Shown: one piece after another, positions 41,707 through 50,945 of the stretch
Layout of the letters: every line of letters starts with the position of its first letter
Position numbering within the stretch: the stretch's first letter is position 1
Assembly (NCBI RefSeq): GCF_902806445.1
Contig: NZ_LR760298.1
Span: forward strand, 868,001-932,000
Reading direction: 5' to 3'
DNA length: 64,000 nucleotides
DNA from: Listeria sp. PSOL-1
GTDB lineage: Bacteria; Bacillota; Bacilli; Lactobacillales; Listeriaceae
Made by a program: the position numbers and the translations under genes
The notes under the pieces: generated by a model
Database searches by the model: none
Told to the model about the DNA's origin: nothing
The model's input: only the letters and a program-made list of their open reading frames with translations

Positions 41707-41730
41707 GGAGTATACAACAAAAGAACGGCA

Positions 41731-41850
41731 AAAAATGAGTCTGAAACACAAACGAAACAAATCAGTGATAAACTTTTGATTTGTCTTGGCATCTATGCCA
41801 TATTTTCAAGATCAATATGGCTAAACTGTTCGCGTCTCAAACTCATTTTT
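41731..41850 (-). repeat. Multi-branched hairpin, family 2 copy 2; terminator of ytxH
   Basis: Outer arms AAAAATGAGTCTGA (41731-41744) and TCAAACTCATTTTT (41837-41850) enclose three smaller hairpins: ACAAATCA/TGATTTGT (41757-41784), GGCAT/ATGCC (41788-41799) and GCCATATT/AATATGGC (41797-41821). The last two overlap, so they are alternatives. The minus strand ends in T6 and can terminate ytxGH. Outer arms match 12740-12796. Confidence 0.8.
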
Positions 41851-41855
41851 ATTCA

Positions 41856-42362
41856 TTATTTTTTAGCAATCTTTTCTGCTTCTTTCTTGCCTTCTTTAAG
41901 TGTTTTTTTTGTATCTTTTTTAGCATCTTTTGCAGCTTTAGCAACATCTTCAGAAGCCGACTCGGCTTCATCTTTTACCTCGTTTGCGGCCTCTTTTACT
42001 GCTTGCTTATTTTCTTCAGCATGATCAACAACTTGTTCTTTTACTGCTTTGCCTTGTTTTGCAGTTGTATCAGCTAAACGAGTTGATCTATCTTTGACAA
42101 CATCAACAAGACCACTTGCTGTATCTACTAATCGGTCTTTCTTTTCTTTTGCTACGTTTCCAATTTCAATACCTTTTTCATAAGCAACGTCTTTTAGCTT
42201 CGTTCCTTTTTCTTTAAGTACGTCTACTTGGTCGTTTAAATCTCCGCGAAGTTCTTTACCAGATTTTGGTGCCAGAAGAAGTGCTGTCACGGAACCAACA
42301 ATTCCTCCAATTAATCCACCGATTAGAAAATCTTTTACATTCATACCGTCTTTATCTGCCAT
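41856..42362 (-). CDS. ytxH: General stress protein YtxH
   Basis: 168-aa protein with an N-terminal glycine-rich membrane segment (about 7-30, FLIGGLIGGIVGSVTALLLAP) and a long charged, alanine- and lysine-rich helical tail resembling a LEA-type stress protein (about 45-165). The ATG at 42362, 7 nt after GGAGGG, is preferred to 42365. Overlaps the end of ytxG, and both share the SigmaB-type promoter. Member of the YtxH/DUF948 pair seen in Bacillus. Confidence 0.9.
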   Translation of the reverse strand: MADKDGMNVKDFLIGGLIGGIVGSVTALLLAPKSGKELRGDLNDQVDVLKEKGTKLKDVAYEKGIEIGNVAKEKKDRLVDTASGLVDVVKDRSTRLADTTAKQGKAVKEQVVDHAEENKQAVKEAANEVKDEAESASEDVAKAAKDAKKDTKKTLKEGKKEAEKIAKK

Positions 42363-42816
42363 CATTAATCCCTCCAAATTCTGTTTCTTTAACTGCTTCC
42401 TTAGTGGATTTATTTGCTTTCATTTTATCTCGAAAAGCAAGAATTGAATTGCTTATAGAGACTGCTCGCGCAAGTTTTGTCTCATTATGTTGAACTTTAT
42501 TCGTAGCCAATTGTGTTAATTCACGAACAGATTGACTTAAGCCAAGTAAGGAAACCCCAACATCGCCAATTGCATCGAATACAGGATCCACTTTGGCAAC
42601 TTTGCCATTAACATCTTCTAGTAAATGATTTGTTTTATCGAGCATTTTTTGTGCCTGATCAGTAATTCCCTGTACTTCTACCGTCATTTTGTCGATTGAT
42701 TTACTTACTTCATCCATCGTTTGCGCAGTAGCCTTCAATGTTTTACTGACAGAAAGTGCAATTACAAATAATGCAATACCTGCAATTAATGCTGCAATAT
42801 ATAAAATAACAATCAT
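42352..42816 (-). CDS. ytxG: General stress protein YtxG (DUF948)
   Basis: 154-aa protein with one N-terminal membrane helix (about 1-22) followed by a long helix of the DUF948 pattern (QTMDEVSKSIDKMTVEVQG). The start chosen is ATG at 42816; the preceding ATG at 42819 and one at 42831 lie within or before GGAGG. First gene of a two-gene operon. In B. subtilis the ytxGHJ operon is under SigmaB and SigmaH. Confidence 0.88.
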   Translation of the reverse strand: MIVILYIAALIAGIALFVIALSVSKTLKATAQTMDEVSKSIDKMTVEVQGITDQAQKMLDKTNHLLEDVNGKVAKVDPVFDAIGDVGVSLLGLSQSVRELTQLATNKVQHNETKLARAVSISNSILAFRDKMKANKSTKEAVKETEFGGINDGR

Positions 42817-42843
42817 CATCCACACCTCCATATTCCTACTTCT

Positions 42844-42869
42844 TTACCCTAAGCTAAAGTATGTAAAAC
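42844..42869 (-). promoter_or_regulatory. SigmaB-type promoter of ytxGH
   Basis: Minus strand GTTTTA (42864-42869), 14 nt, GGGTAA (42844-42849). Nearly a full match to GTTTWW-N13-15-GGGWAW, 28 nt before the ytxG start. Strong inference of general stress control. Confidence 0.85.
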
Positions 42870-43215
42870 TTTTATTTGGAACCTTTGTCGTAAAACAAAG
42901 TTACCATTAGCTACATTTTAGCAAGGATACACTAAAAAAGAAACTAATATGGATTGTTCGTGTAAATGAAGAGATTTAGTCCATGAATGGTAGATTAGCA
43001 TTGATTTAAGGTTCAGCTGCCGTTATTGAACTACTCGCTTTTCAATTACTAGGATAGCAAATATTCATTTAATTTTAAGAGACAGAAAACTTTCTCGATT
43101 TAATCATGGTAGCCTGCAAAAAATAAAAAAAGCCTAGATATATAATGAAAGTGCTAGGACATAAAACGAATGAGCTCGTCTATGTCCAGACTTATTCTCG
43201 ATCTAGGTTTTTTAT
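42870..43215. other. Intergenic region upstream of ytxG and downstream of murC
   Basis: About 345 nt with no gene. The left part has an imperfect inverted repeat (AACCTTTGT 42880-42888 / ACAAAGTT 42895-42902) next to the SigmaB-type promoter. The right part (43125-43213) is a multi-branched terminator. The middle 200 nt is AT-rich with no RNA or promoter I can support. Confidence 0.6.
43125..43213 (-). repeat. Multi-branched terminator downstream of murC
   Basis: Outer stem from A7-GCCTAGAT (43125-43139) to ATCTAGG-T6 (43201-43213), enclosing GGACATA/TATGTCC (43157-43163 with 43181-43187) that in turn holds an ACGAAT/AGCTCGT hairpin. T-run on the minus strand. Its CTAGGACAT string resembles the usp terminator arm, so it belongs to the same general repeat type. 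Confidence 0.75.
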
Positions 43216-44550
43216 TTAATTAGCCGTCTGCTTTTTTAATGCAATAGGACTTTCATCAAGTATTTTCTCATAGGCTGCCTGAAATTTTTGCACATCTCCT
43301 GCGCCCATAAAGAGAATAACTGCATCTTCATATGGCAATAATTCTTCTGTATGATTTTCTTTCATAACATGATGTCCTTTTGTTTTCCGCGCAAGATCTA
43401 AAATAGATAAGTTCCCTGTTCTTTCACGTGCAGAAGCGAAAATATCACATAGGTAAACTTTATCAGCTAGATTAAGACTGTCCGCAAAGCCTTGTAAGAA
43501 AGCTTCCGTCCTTGTAAATGTATGTGGCTGAAAAACAGCAATGATTTGTTTATCAGGATATTTTTGACGTGCAGCATTCACAGTAGCTCGAATTTCAGAT
43601 GGATGATGTGCATAATCATCGACTAAAATTTGATGGGCTTTTTCAGTAATACTGAAGCGTCTTTTAACACCTTGAAATGTCTTTAATTCCGCTCGTACTA
43701 AATCCATACTTAAACCTTCATAATGACAAAGAGCGATAACGCTAAGTGCATTTAACACATTATGGTCACCATAAGTTGGGATTTCAAAAGTTCCTAAAAA
43801 TTCTTGCTCGTGATAAACATCAAAGGTTGTTCCTGTTGTTTTTTTGATAATTTTTTTTGCCTGAAACTCATTTTCTTCGCCAAACCCAAAGTAAATCGTT
43901 GGAATATCAAGTTCTAAACGACGTAGTTCTACATCATCACCAAGCGCAAAAACAGCTTTTTTCACCTGTTTTCCAAGCGTTTCAAACGCATTAAAAACAT
44001 CATTTACACTTTTAAAATAATCCGGATGATCCCAGTCAATATTTGTCATAATGGCATAATTTGGTTTGTAAGCTAAGAAATGTCGCTGATATTCACAAGC
44101 TTCAAGCGCAAAGTATTCAGCATTTTTTACACCTTTACCTGTACCATCACCAATTAAATAAGAAGTTGGACGAATCGACTCGAGTACATGCGCAAGAAGG
44201 CCAGTTGTCGACGTTTTACCGTGTGAACCAGTAATTGCAATACTTGTATAATCCTCAATAAATTGCCCCAAAAATTTATGATAGCGAACAACGGGTAAAC
44301 CAAGCTCTAATGCTTTTTTTATCTCTTCATGCGTATCAGGAAAAGCATTCCCAGCAATAATTGTTAGGCCCTCATGAATATTATCTTCTGAAAAAGGCAA
44401 AATTGGGATTTGCTTTTCTTCTAAAGCTTTTTGAGTGAAAAAATATTTTTCAACATCCGAACCTTGAATCTGATAACCTTTATCGAATAGGACTTGTGCA
44501 AGGGCACTCATCCCAGCTCCTTTAATTCCAATAAAATGATAAACTGTCAT
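43216..44550 (-). CDS. murC: UDP-N-acetylmuramate--L-alanine ligase
   Basis: Adds L-Ala to UDP-MurNAc, first peptide step of peptidoglycan synthesis. 444 aa with the Mur-ligase P-loop SHGKTSTTG (about 110-118), the N-terminal nucleotide-binding [18 protein letters not shown], and the C-terminal ligase domain [13 protein letters not shown]. No operon partner on its immediate right; a 266-nt gap precedes it. Confidence 0.97.
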   Translation of the reverse strand: MTVYHFIGIKGAGMSALAQVLFDKGYQIQGSDVEKYFFTQKALEEKQIPILPFSEDNIHEGLTIIAGNAFPDTHEEIKKALELGLPVVRYHKFLGQFIEDYTSIAITGSHGKTSTTGLLAHVLESIRPTSYLIGDGTGKGVKNAEYFALEACEYQRHFLAYKPNYAIMTNIDWDHPDYFKSVNDVFNAFETLGKQVKKAVFALGDDVELRRLELDIPTIYFGFGEENEFQAKKIIKKTTGTTFDVYHEQEFLGTFEIPTYGDHNVLNALSVIALCHYEGLSMDLVRAELKTFQGVKRRFSITEKAHQILVDDYAHHPSEIRATVNAARQKYPDKQIIAVFQPHTFTRTEAFLQGFADSLNLADKVYLCDIFASARERTGNLSILDLARKTKGHHVMKENHTEELLPYEDAVILFMGAGDVQKFQAAYEKILDESPIALKKQTAN

Positions 44551-44816
44551 ATCTAATCGGCCCCCATAAATTGATCTGGAAGAGGGTGTCTATTTACCTC
44601 AAAAATTGCTTAATAAAAGCAACTAAAAGTGGGAAAACAAAAACTGTTTTCTAGACATCATCTTACTTACTAAAATATTGTAACGTTACTGTAATAATTC
44701 ATTATAGCATTTTACTGGCAATATAAAAAATAATTGTCGTAATTCACGAAAAAGGTCGCACAAAAACGGTTTACAATTACCAGATAATGTTTTTAAGTGC
44801 GATTTTAGCACTAGGA

Positions 44817-46985
44817 CTAATAACTAATTATAGCTTCCTTTTTCTCTCGTAATTTTTCTAATTGTTCGCGTGTAATAATGACATCCCTAGGCTTAGAACC
44901 ATTTGTTCCAGAAACAATTTGTCTACTTTCAAGTGCATCCATTAAGCGCGCTGCACGGTTATAACCGATTCTAAAGTGTCTTTGAAGTAAAGACGTTGAA
45001 GCAGCATTTTGTTTCATCACAAAGTCACACGCTTCGTCAAATAATTCATCATCTTCTACGCGAGATACTTCTTTTGCTAGTAACTCTTGTTCTTCAAAAA
45101 GATAGCTCGGTTCGCCCTGCTCTCTTGCAGAAAGAACAACTGCATCAATTTCTTCATCGCTAACAAATGTCCCTTGCAAACGCACTGGTTTGTTTGCACC
45201 ATTTGCTAAAAAGAGCATATCCCCTCTTCCAAGTAGCTTCTCAGCGCCGCTTGAGTCAAGAATCGTACGTGAATCAATTGAACTCGAAACTGAAAATGAA
45301 ATACGAGTTGGAATATTTGCTTTGATTAAACCAGTAATGACATCAACAGATGGGCGTTGTGTGGCAACGATCATATGGATTCCACATGCTCTGGCTTTTT
45401 GAGCAATTCGACTAATGGCTTCTTCCACATCTGATGGAGCTACCATCATCAAATCAGCTAATTCGTCAATCACAATGAGTACATAAGGTAATTTTTCACC
45501 ACTATGATCAGGATGGCTAGCGTATTCATTATATTTTTCCATATTACGTACACCTGTATGAGAAAATAGCTGATAGCGGCGTTCCATCTCTTCTACAGCC
45601 CATTTTAAAGCAGCCGTTGCAGCTTTGGCATCGGTAATAACCGGACTGACCAAATGTGGGATTCGATTATATGGTGCAAGTTCTACCATTTTTGGATCGA
45701 TTAAAAGCAATTTTAACTCATCTGGTGTTGCTTTATATAGCAAGCTTACAAGCAGTGAATTGATGCATACACTTTTACCTGAACCGGTTGCCCCTGCAAT
45801 TAACCCGTGTGGCATCTTTTGTAAATCCGTAATAATTGGTGTACCTGAGATATCAAGCCCAAGTGCAGCTGTTAGTGGTGATGAATTATTTTGAAATAAA
45901 GCTGTATTCATAATTTCAGAAAGCATAACGGGTCGACTTCTGAGATTAGGTATTTCAATGCCAACTGTACTCTTTCCAGGAATAGGTGCTTCAATACGAA
46001 TATCTTTAGCAGCTAAATTTAATTTAATGTCATCTGTTAAGTTGGTTATTTTACTAACTTTAACTCCTTTTTCTGGCTGAACTTCAAAGCGAGTAACAGC
46101 GGGTCCTTGCGTTCGATTAACGACACGCGCTTTGACATTGAAATTTTGTAATGTTTCATTTAAAAGTACTTCTTGATGATCGAGCCATTTTTCATCATGA
46201 GTTGTTGTAACAGGAGGTGTTAATAAGCCAAAAGAAGGAAAATTATAATTGGATAACATTTGATTATTACCCTCTTTTTCTGCGTTTACTCCATTTTTTT
46301 CCAAATCTTGATTGACCATCATGACATTAAATGGAATGTGGCTTTTTTGTCTTGTTTCTGTCTGCTTTGTGAAAGACTTTACTTGTTCTTGGTCATTTGA
46401 CCGTTCTTTTTCTTTTGATTGAGCGTCTAAATTAGCTGGTTTTTCTTCTTTTTCAATGGAAACCATTTTATGCTGTTCATTTTTTTCAAAAGTTCGTTCT
46501 CTTTCGCTCTCCTTCACTTCTGAAATAATTTCTTCGATTTCAGGTAAAGACGTACTTTCTACATTGTTCTCTAAGTTGAACTCAAAATTGCTTGGGCGTT
46601 TGTTAAATGCAAATACTGGAGAAGGAACATCTGTTGCAGTAAAAGGGCTTTTTAATATTGGCTCAGCTTCTTGTGTGGGAGATATGTGCGTATCATGAGC
46701 AATATCTTGTATTTTTACAGTTTTTTTTGGTTCATCGGGTATCAGTGGAAAACGAAATTCTCCTTTTGGATATTGATACGTCATTTTTGTTTGTACCGTT
46801 CGTTTGCTTCGTTGTATGGTTTGCTGATGATTTCTCTGCTTCTCTTCGGCTACATGTAAATGTTTTACTTTATTTTTTGTTGCTTGCTCTGCTTTTTTAA
46901 TTGGCAGAATTTTTTTTGCTGGTTTTTCTACATATTCTTCTTCCGTTTCCATGTCTCCAAAGAAAAAGTCTTTAAACCATCCCAT
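44817..46985 (-). CDS. sftA: DNA translocase SftA (FtsK/SpoIIIE family)
   Basis: Soluble FtsK-like hexameric motor that helps move chromosome ends away from the septum. The ATG at 46985 (722 aa) lies 8 nt after AGGTG. No N-terminal transmembrane region is visible: residues 1-270 are charged, low-complexity linker. Then alpha domain (about 270-400) and RecA-like motor with Walker A GATGSGKSVCINSLLVSL and Walker B LLIDPKM, and a C-terminal winged helix (gamma, about 660-720). SftA of Bacillus is cytosolic; the missing membrane segment supports SftA over FtsK/SpoIIIE. Confidence 0.93.
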   Translation of the reverse strand: MGWFKDFFFGDMETEEEYVEKPAKKILPIKKAEQATKNKVKHLHVAEEKQRNHQQTIQRSKRTVQTKMTYQYPKGEFRFPLIPDEPKKTVKIQDIAHDTHISPTQEAEPILKSPFTATDVPSPVFAFNKRPSNFEFNLENNVESTSLPEIEEIISEVKESERERTFEKNEQHKMVSIEKEEKPANLDAQSKEKERSNDQEQVKSFTKQTETRQKSHIPFNVMMVNQDLEKNGVNAEKEGNNQMLSNYNFPSFGLLTPPVTTTHDEKWLDHQEVLLNETLQNFNVKARVVNRTQGPAVTRFEVQPEKGVKVSKITNLTDDIKLNLAAKDIRIEAPIPGKSTVGIEIPNLRSRPVMLSEIMNTALFQNNSSPLTAALGLDISGTPIITDLQKMPHGLIAGATGSGKSVCINSLLVSLLYKATPDELKLLLIDPKMVELAPYNRIPHLVSPVITDAKAATAALKWAVEEMERRYQLFSHTGVRNMEKYNEYASHPDHSGEKLPYVLIVIDELADLMMVAPSDVEEAISRIAQKARACGIHMIVATQRPSVDVITGLIKANIPTRISFSVSSSIDSRTILDSSGAEKLLGRGDMLFLANGANKPVRLQGTFVSDEEIDAVVLSAREQGEPSYLFEEQELLAKEVSRVEDDELFDEACDFVMKQNAASTSLLQRHFRIGYNRAARLMDALESRQIVSGTNGSKPRDVIITREQLEKLREKKEAIISY

Positions 46986-47300
46986 AATTATCACACCTAA
47001 TTATTAATTTCTTGTTTGATTCTACCAGACATTTTTAAAATAATCTATTGTTAGCTAATTAATTTGATAAAAAGAGTGGTTATAGACGCCAAAATAGTTG
47101 TAATACAGCGGGTTTCCCTGGTATAACTTTTACTTATTTTTCGTTTTCTCATACAAAAAAGTACATTTTTTTATTATATTGTGTACATTTAATTGAGTTA
47201 AAAAGAGTCTAGAACATCATGCGATTCAGCTATATTTAAAAAAATATAGCGTATGCTCTACATTCCGAACATGCCCAATCAATGGAAAGTGTTTACAATG
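46986..47300. other. Intergenic region upstream of sftA
   Basis: The stretch between sftA and ytpR shows no ORF. It has a weak extended -10 (TGGTAGAAT on the minus strand, 47019-47027), GTACA...TGTAC repeats around 47161-47187, and the GCTATATTT/AAATATAGC hairpin (47229-47250) with flanking GAGTCTAGAACA and TGCTCT arms that parallel the usp terminator. The family-1 repeat follows. Confidence 0.5.
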
Positions 47301-47373
47301 AAAGAGGTTTGCCAGAAGCCGGAATCAGAGCGTACGATTGTACGTGAGAATCGGAAATCTAGCAAACCTCTTT
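47301..47373. repeat. Inverted-repeat family 1, copy B
   Basis: Starts AAAGAGGTTTGCCAGAAGCC and ends TCTAGCAAACCTCTTT; contains GTACGATTGTAC as central hairpin, flanked by CGGAA/TCGGAA halves. It aligns along its whole length to copy A (27510-27584), with most differences in base-paired positions compensated. Lies just after ytpR and can terminate it. Confidence 0.85.
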
Positions 47374-47375
47374 CA

Positions 47376-48005
47376 TTATTTTGTGTCTGTTCCAGTAACA
47401 GGGAAAATATCGCCTATTTCATATTCATCACTTAGAACTAAAATGCCTTTCTCTTCTGGAGCTAAAGGAATAGCAAGTTCACGCGCTGCACACAGCATAC
47501 CAAATGACTCAATTCCACGTAAATTAGAGGGCTTAATAATCAAACCACTTGGCATGACAGCCCCTACTTTAGCGACAACTACTTTTTGACCAGTAGCCAC
47601 GTTTGGAGCGCCACAAACGATTTGGAGTTGCTCATCCTTTATATCTACTAAACAAATACTCAATTTATCAGCATTAGGATGTTTTTCTTTTTTGGTTACA
47701 TAACCTACAACAAATTTCGGTGTTAGATCAGCTACTAATGTGTCATCGAAGCCACTATGATGGATTACTTGATTGATTTTAAGAAGTAGCTCCTCATCAA
47801 GTGTTACTTTGCCTGTTTCAGTAATTTGAAGATATTTTGAACAATTGAAAATGTTGAATCCACTAAGTTCACCATTTTCTTGATTCATTATTTTAGCTAC
47901 ATCTCCTTTTTTGATAAAGGTTCTTTTCTCTCTTTCGACATCAGAAATCGCAACAATTAATGTGTCGCCGATGCCTTCCTTGTTATAAAATAAATTTACA
48001 ATCAC
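47376..48005 (-). CDS. ytpR: tRNA-binding domain protein YtpR
   Basis: 209-aa protein with an N-terminal region (about 1-85) and a C-terminal OB-fold tRNA-binding domain (about 90-200; FVVGYVTKKEKHPNADKLSICLVDI, NLRGIESFGMLCAARELAI) like the N-terminal EMAP/PheT-type domain. GTG start with GGAGTAAGAAAA upstream. Function unknown; first-principles role is RNA or tRNA binding. It is the last gene of the ytpPQR group. Confidence 0.9.
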   Translation of the reverse strand: MIVNLFYNKEGIGDTLIVAISDVEREKRTFIKKGDVAKIMNQENGELSGFNIFNCSKYLQITETGKVTLDEELLLKINQVIHHSGFDDTLVADLTPKFVVGYVTKKEKHPNADKLSICLVDIKDEQLQIVCGAPNVATGQKVVVAKVGAVMPSGLIIKPSNLRGIESFGMLCAARELAIPLAPEEKGILVLSDEYEIGDIFPVTGTDTK

Positions 48006-48010
48006 TTTTC

Positions 48011-48808
48011 TTACTCCTTTGGTCTATTTTTTGCCATAATAAAGATTGGTTCAAGTTTACCATGATGATAGACGAATGGTAAAGACGTAATCGGAACAAA
48101 GCCTTCTGCAAAGAATTGCATGGTCATATGTGCTAAAACATCGTATCCACTATCGTCCTTAATATCCGCTATGATTAAAACATCCTGATGCGGAATAGAA
48201 AGCACCATCTCCCCTTGGAATTGCTGCTTTAATTTTTCTAAAAATGGAGCATTTAGTAAGCGACTTGCATCATAGCCATCGTTAGCCCGCATGAAATAAA
48301 AATCATTTTTCCCAACATGATCTTTTTTTAGCGTTGTCTCTAATTTGCAGATATTATGAAGAGCTATTTTTTTAATATCTGAAATTTGGAAGTTCGCTTT
48401 GTTGATATCTTTTTCTGTAATAAAGCGATAAGCATGCTGGTTATCGAAGACATAATAAATCGCTGTCTCTGCTGTATGTTCGGTAGAAATGAATTTTTCA
48501 CCTTGTTTCGAGCTTTTTGGGAAAGAAGCTGCTCGTATGACAGGAAATATTTTTTCTGGATGTCCTTTTAAATCAACCACTAAATTTTCTGCTCTGAATC
48601 CTTCGTTGACATAATAAACGATATTTTGTAGCGCACTTTCGCCTTCTTCTTCAAAGCGGTGAATAATTTGGGGGATTTGCAAGGTGATCTTTTTATTTTG
48701 CTCCGTCACAACGAGTTGTTCTTTATCAGGTTGAAACAAAAAGGTGCGATTTTCGCCTTTGAGGCATGCTTCTAATTTCTCTTTCATCATTAAAGTCGTG
48801 ATCTTCAT
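48011..48808 (-). CDS. ytpQ: DUF1444 protein YtpQ
   Basis: 265-aa cytoplasmic protein; no known domain function. YtpQ-family segments such as MMKEKLEACL and FPVIRAASFPKSS are recognisable. Start ATG with GGGGGAT site. Located between ytpP and ytpR, as in B. subtilis and Listeria. Confidence 0.9.
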   Translation of the reverse strand: MKITTLMMKEKLEACLKGENRTFLFQPDKEQLVVTEQNKKITLQIPQIIHRFEEEGESALQNIVYYVNEGFRAENLVVDLKGHPEKIFPVIRAASFPKSSKQGEKFISTEHTAETAIYYVFDNQHAYRFITEKDINKANFQISDIKKIALHNICKLETTLKKDHVGKNDFYFMRANDGYDASRLLNAPFLEKLKQQFQGEMVLSIPHQDVLIIADIKDDSGYDVLAHMTMQFFAEGFVPITSLPFVYHHGKLEPIFIMAKNRPKE

Positions 48809-48820
48809 TTTATCCCCCGT

Positions 48821-49132
48821 TTAAAGCGCTGCTAAAAAATCATTAATTTGTTCTTTTGTTTTGCGTTCTTTACTTACAAAACGTCCAATTTCTTCATCAT
48901 CATCAAAAGCAACAAAACTTGGAATTCCAAAAATGGCGAGCTCTGAACAAAGGTCAATAAAGGCGTCACGATCAACAAGATAAAAGTTAAAATCTTGGTT
49001 TTCTTGTTCGATTTCAGGGATGGCCGGTTTAATAAAAAGGCAATCACCACACCAGTCAGCGCTAAACATGAAAACGTTCTTTCCTTGTGCTTTTATTTTT
49101 TTGAACTGTTCAACCGTTTCTAAATTTTTCAT
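48821..49132 (-). CDS. ytpP: Thioredoxin-like protein YtpP
   Basis: 103-aa thioredoxin fold with a WCGDC active site (about 26-30), cis-proline near 75 (IFGIPSFVAF). The CxxC motif indicates thiol-disulfide exchange. B. subtilis YtpP has been implicated in bacillithiol-related redox control. Upstream GGAGC site. Follows the broken small membrane-protein gene. Confidence 0.92.
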   Translation of the reverse strand: MKNLETVEQFKKIKAQGKNVFMFSADWCGDCLFIKPAIPEIEQENQDFNFYLVDRDAFIDLCSELAIFGIPSFVAFDDDEEIGRFVSKERKTKEQINDFLAAL

Positions 49133-49152
49133 AAAAATGCAGCTCCTTCACT

Positions 49153-49358
49153 CTATTTCTTTTTGCGTTCATATTTATAAAAATCAAAAGCACTAACAGC
49201 TAAAATTAAGATGCCACTACAAAATGACGTTATGATCCATCCAAAAGATGTCTGCTTAAAATAAGCCATTCGCATAAATGAGCAGGTAAAAAAACAAGTG
49301 AACTTATCACTAAAATACTGCCAAGCCAAACGACCGGTTGTTTTAACCATTTTTCCAT
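49153..49358 (-). pseudogene. Small two-helix membrane protein gene with frameshift at a T7 tract
   Basis: ATG at 49358 overlaps the ytoP stop as TGATG, so translation is coupled. The reading [20 protein letters not shown] runs to a stop at 49230 (42 aa). At a homopolymer of seven T (plus-strand A7 at 49288-49294) the other frame continues as FTCSFMRMAYFKQTSFGWII to the stop at 49153. One extra T would give a 68-aa protein with two membrane helices and a KYERKKK tail. It is either a true frameshift, a sequencing error, or slippage. I do not recognise the family. Confidence 0.6.
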
Positions 49359-50434
49359 CAGGCGTTATCTTTTATCGTTTCATAAGTTGTTTTATCGAGC
49401 GTTCGTATAATCGTTGTGATCATTTCTTTAGCAGCTACATAATCATCCATGTGCAAAATTGAATTAGAAGAATGAATATAACGAGCAGGAACACCAATCA
49501 CTGCGCTTGGAATTCCAGCTAGCGAAGTATGAACCTTCCCTGCATCTGTCCCTCCACCAGGGGAAATAAAATATTGATAATTAATTTTATTTGTTTCTGC
49601 TGTATCAAGAAGAAAGTCACGCATACCACGATGCATGATCATTGTCCTGTCATAAATACGCAGCAAAAATCCTTTGCCTAATTGTCCAAATTGTGTTTTG
49701 TCACCAATCATATCATTTGCAGGACTTGCGTCTAATGCAAAAAACAAATCAGGTTTAATCAGGTGTGCACTAACACCGGCACCTCGTAATCCTACTTCCT
49801 CTTGCACGTTAGCGCCAGCATAAAGCGTATTAGGTAATTTTTCACCCTGAACCTCTTTTAAAAGCTCAATGGCAAGCCCTACTCCATAGCGATTATCCCA
49901 AGATTTCGCCATGATTTTTTTCGGATTGGCTAGATGTGTAAACTCTGCAACTGGGACAACGAATTGACCAGGTTTGATCCCTAGTTTTAAAACATCTTCT
50001 TTGGAATCAGCGCCTATATCAATAAATAACTTTCCTATCTCAATTGGTTTTGCTTTTTCAGCAGCAGAAAGTAAATGCGGCGGAATGGAGGAAATAACAC
50101 CAATCACAGGACCGCTTTTTGTCATGACTTGAACACGTTGCGCTTGTATAACTTGCGGGCTTATACCACCAAGCGCCTCAAAATAGAGCATCCCATTTTC
50201 AGAAATTCGCGTAACCATGAAACCAACTTCATCCATATGTCCCGCGACTTGGATGCGTGGTCCTGATTCGCTACCATAACGCACACCAAAGATACCACCT
50301 AGCCCATCTTGAATGACTTCATCTGATAATGGTTGAATCATTTTCATAACATAATCACGAATGCGAAATTCATCACCTGGGGCACCCTGTAATTCAGTTA
50401 GTGTTTTAAACATTGATAACGTTTCTTTATTCAC
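49358..50434 (-). CDS. ytoP: M42-family glutamyl/leucyl aminopeptidase YtoP
   Basis: 358-aa metallo-aminopeptidase. Metal ligands in HMDEVGFM, the EEVGLRGAG segment with the catalytic glutamate, and [12 protein letters not shown] start 10 nt after AAAGGA. Upstream of and coupled to the small membrane-protein gene. Role in peptide turnover. Confidence 0.93.
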   Translation of the reverse strand: MNKETLSMFKTLTELQGAPGDEFRIRDYVMKMIQPLSDEVIQDGLGGIFGVRYGSESGPRIQVAGHMDEVGFMVTRISENGMLYFEALGGISPQVIQAQRVQVMTKSGPVIGVISSIPPHLLSAAEKAKPIEIGKLFIDIGADSKEDVLKLGIKPGQFVVPVAEFTHLANPKKIMAKSWDNRYGVGLAIELLKEVQGEKLPNTLYAGANVQEEVGLRGAGVSAHLIKPDLFFALDASPANDMIGDKTQFGQLGKGFLLRIYDRTMIMHRGMRDFLLDTAETNKINYQYFISPGGGTDAGKVHTSLAGIPSAVIGVPARYIHSSNSILHMDDYVAAKEMITTIIRTLDKTTYETIKDNA

Positions 50435-50613
50435 CTTTTAATCATCCTTTTCTCTATTTTCAGCTTTATTATAGCAGACTCTAGTGATAAAAACTGTTTT
50501 GTTGTTTTCATTTGAAAGCGTCTAACAAAAAACTTTTCATTCTTTTAAAGTATAGTATAATGATAAGTAGAAACTACAAAGCTTAATCGCAATAAAAACT
50601 AGGGAGGAATACA

Positions 50614-50925
50614 ATGAACTGGAAAACTTTTATTGCCGGATCTTTAGCAGGAGCGGCAGTCGGTCACTTAATTTATCATTATCTTTTAGAGGATAAAGCC
50701 ATCTCAGGCGATGTTATTTTAGAAAAAGTGAAAGAGGCGTTTAAAAAAGAAGGACCTATTGAAGGTTCATGGATTCAATTAAAAAAACAGCACTACAAAA
50801 AGTATGCCATTGACACTTTTGTTTACCATGGTGGCATTACCGCAGTTCGTGAAGGGGAGAAATTGCAATTTGAATTTATTGCAGATGTAAACACAGGTAC
50901 CATTATTGATGTTTATTTAACTTAA
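50614..50925 (+). CDS. ytzB: PepSY-like small protein YtzB
   Basis: 103-aa protein with an N-terminal membrane helix (about 4-26) and a PepSY-like domain (about 34-103; GDVILEKVKEAFKKEG and FEFIADVNTGTIIDVYL). GGGAGGA precedes the ATG. PepSY domains inhibit peptidases, so a link to the adjacent aminopeptidase is conceivable, but the two genes are divergent. Confidence 0.8.
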   Translation: MNWKTFIAGSLAGAAVGHLIYHYLLEDKAISGDVILEKVKEAFKKEGPIEGSWIQLKKQHYKKYAIDTFVYHGGITAVREGEKLQFEFIADVNTGTIIDVYLT

Positions 50926-50945
50926 TTGCTTTAGAAAAACGAAGG

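Noticed and set aside
46986-47300. Small RNA gene between ytpR and sftA
   Set aside because: Hairpins are present but no promoter-plus-terminator pair can be defined.
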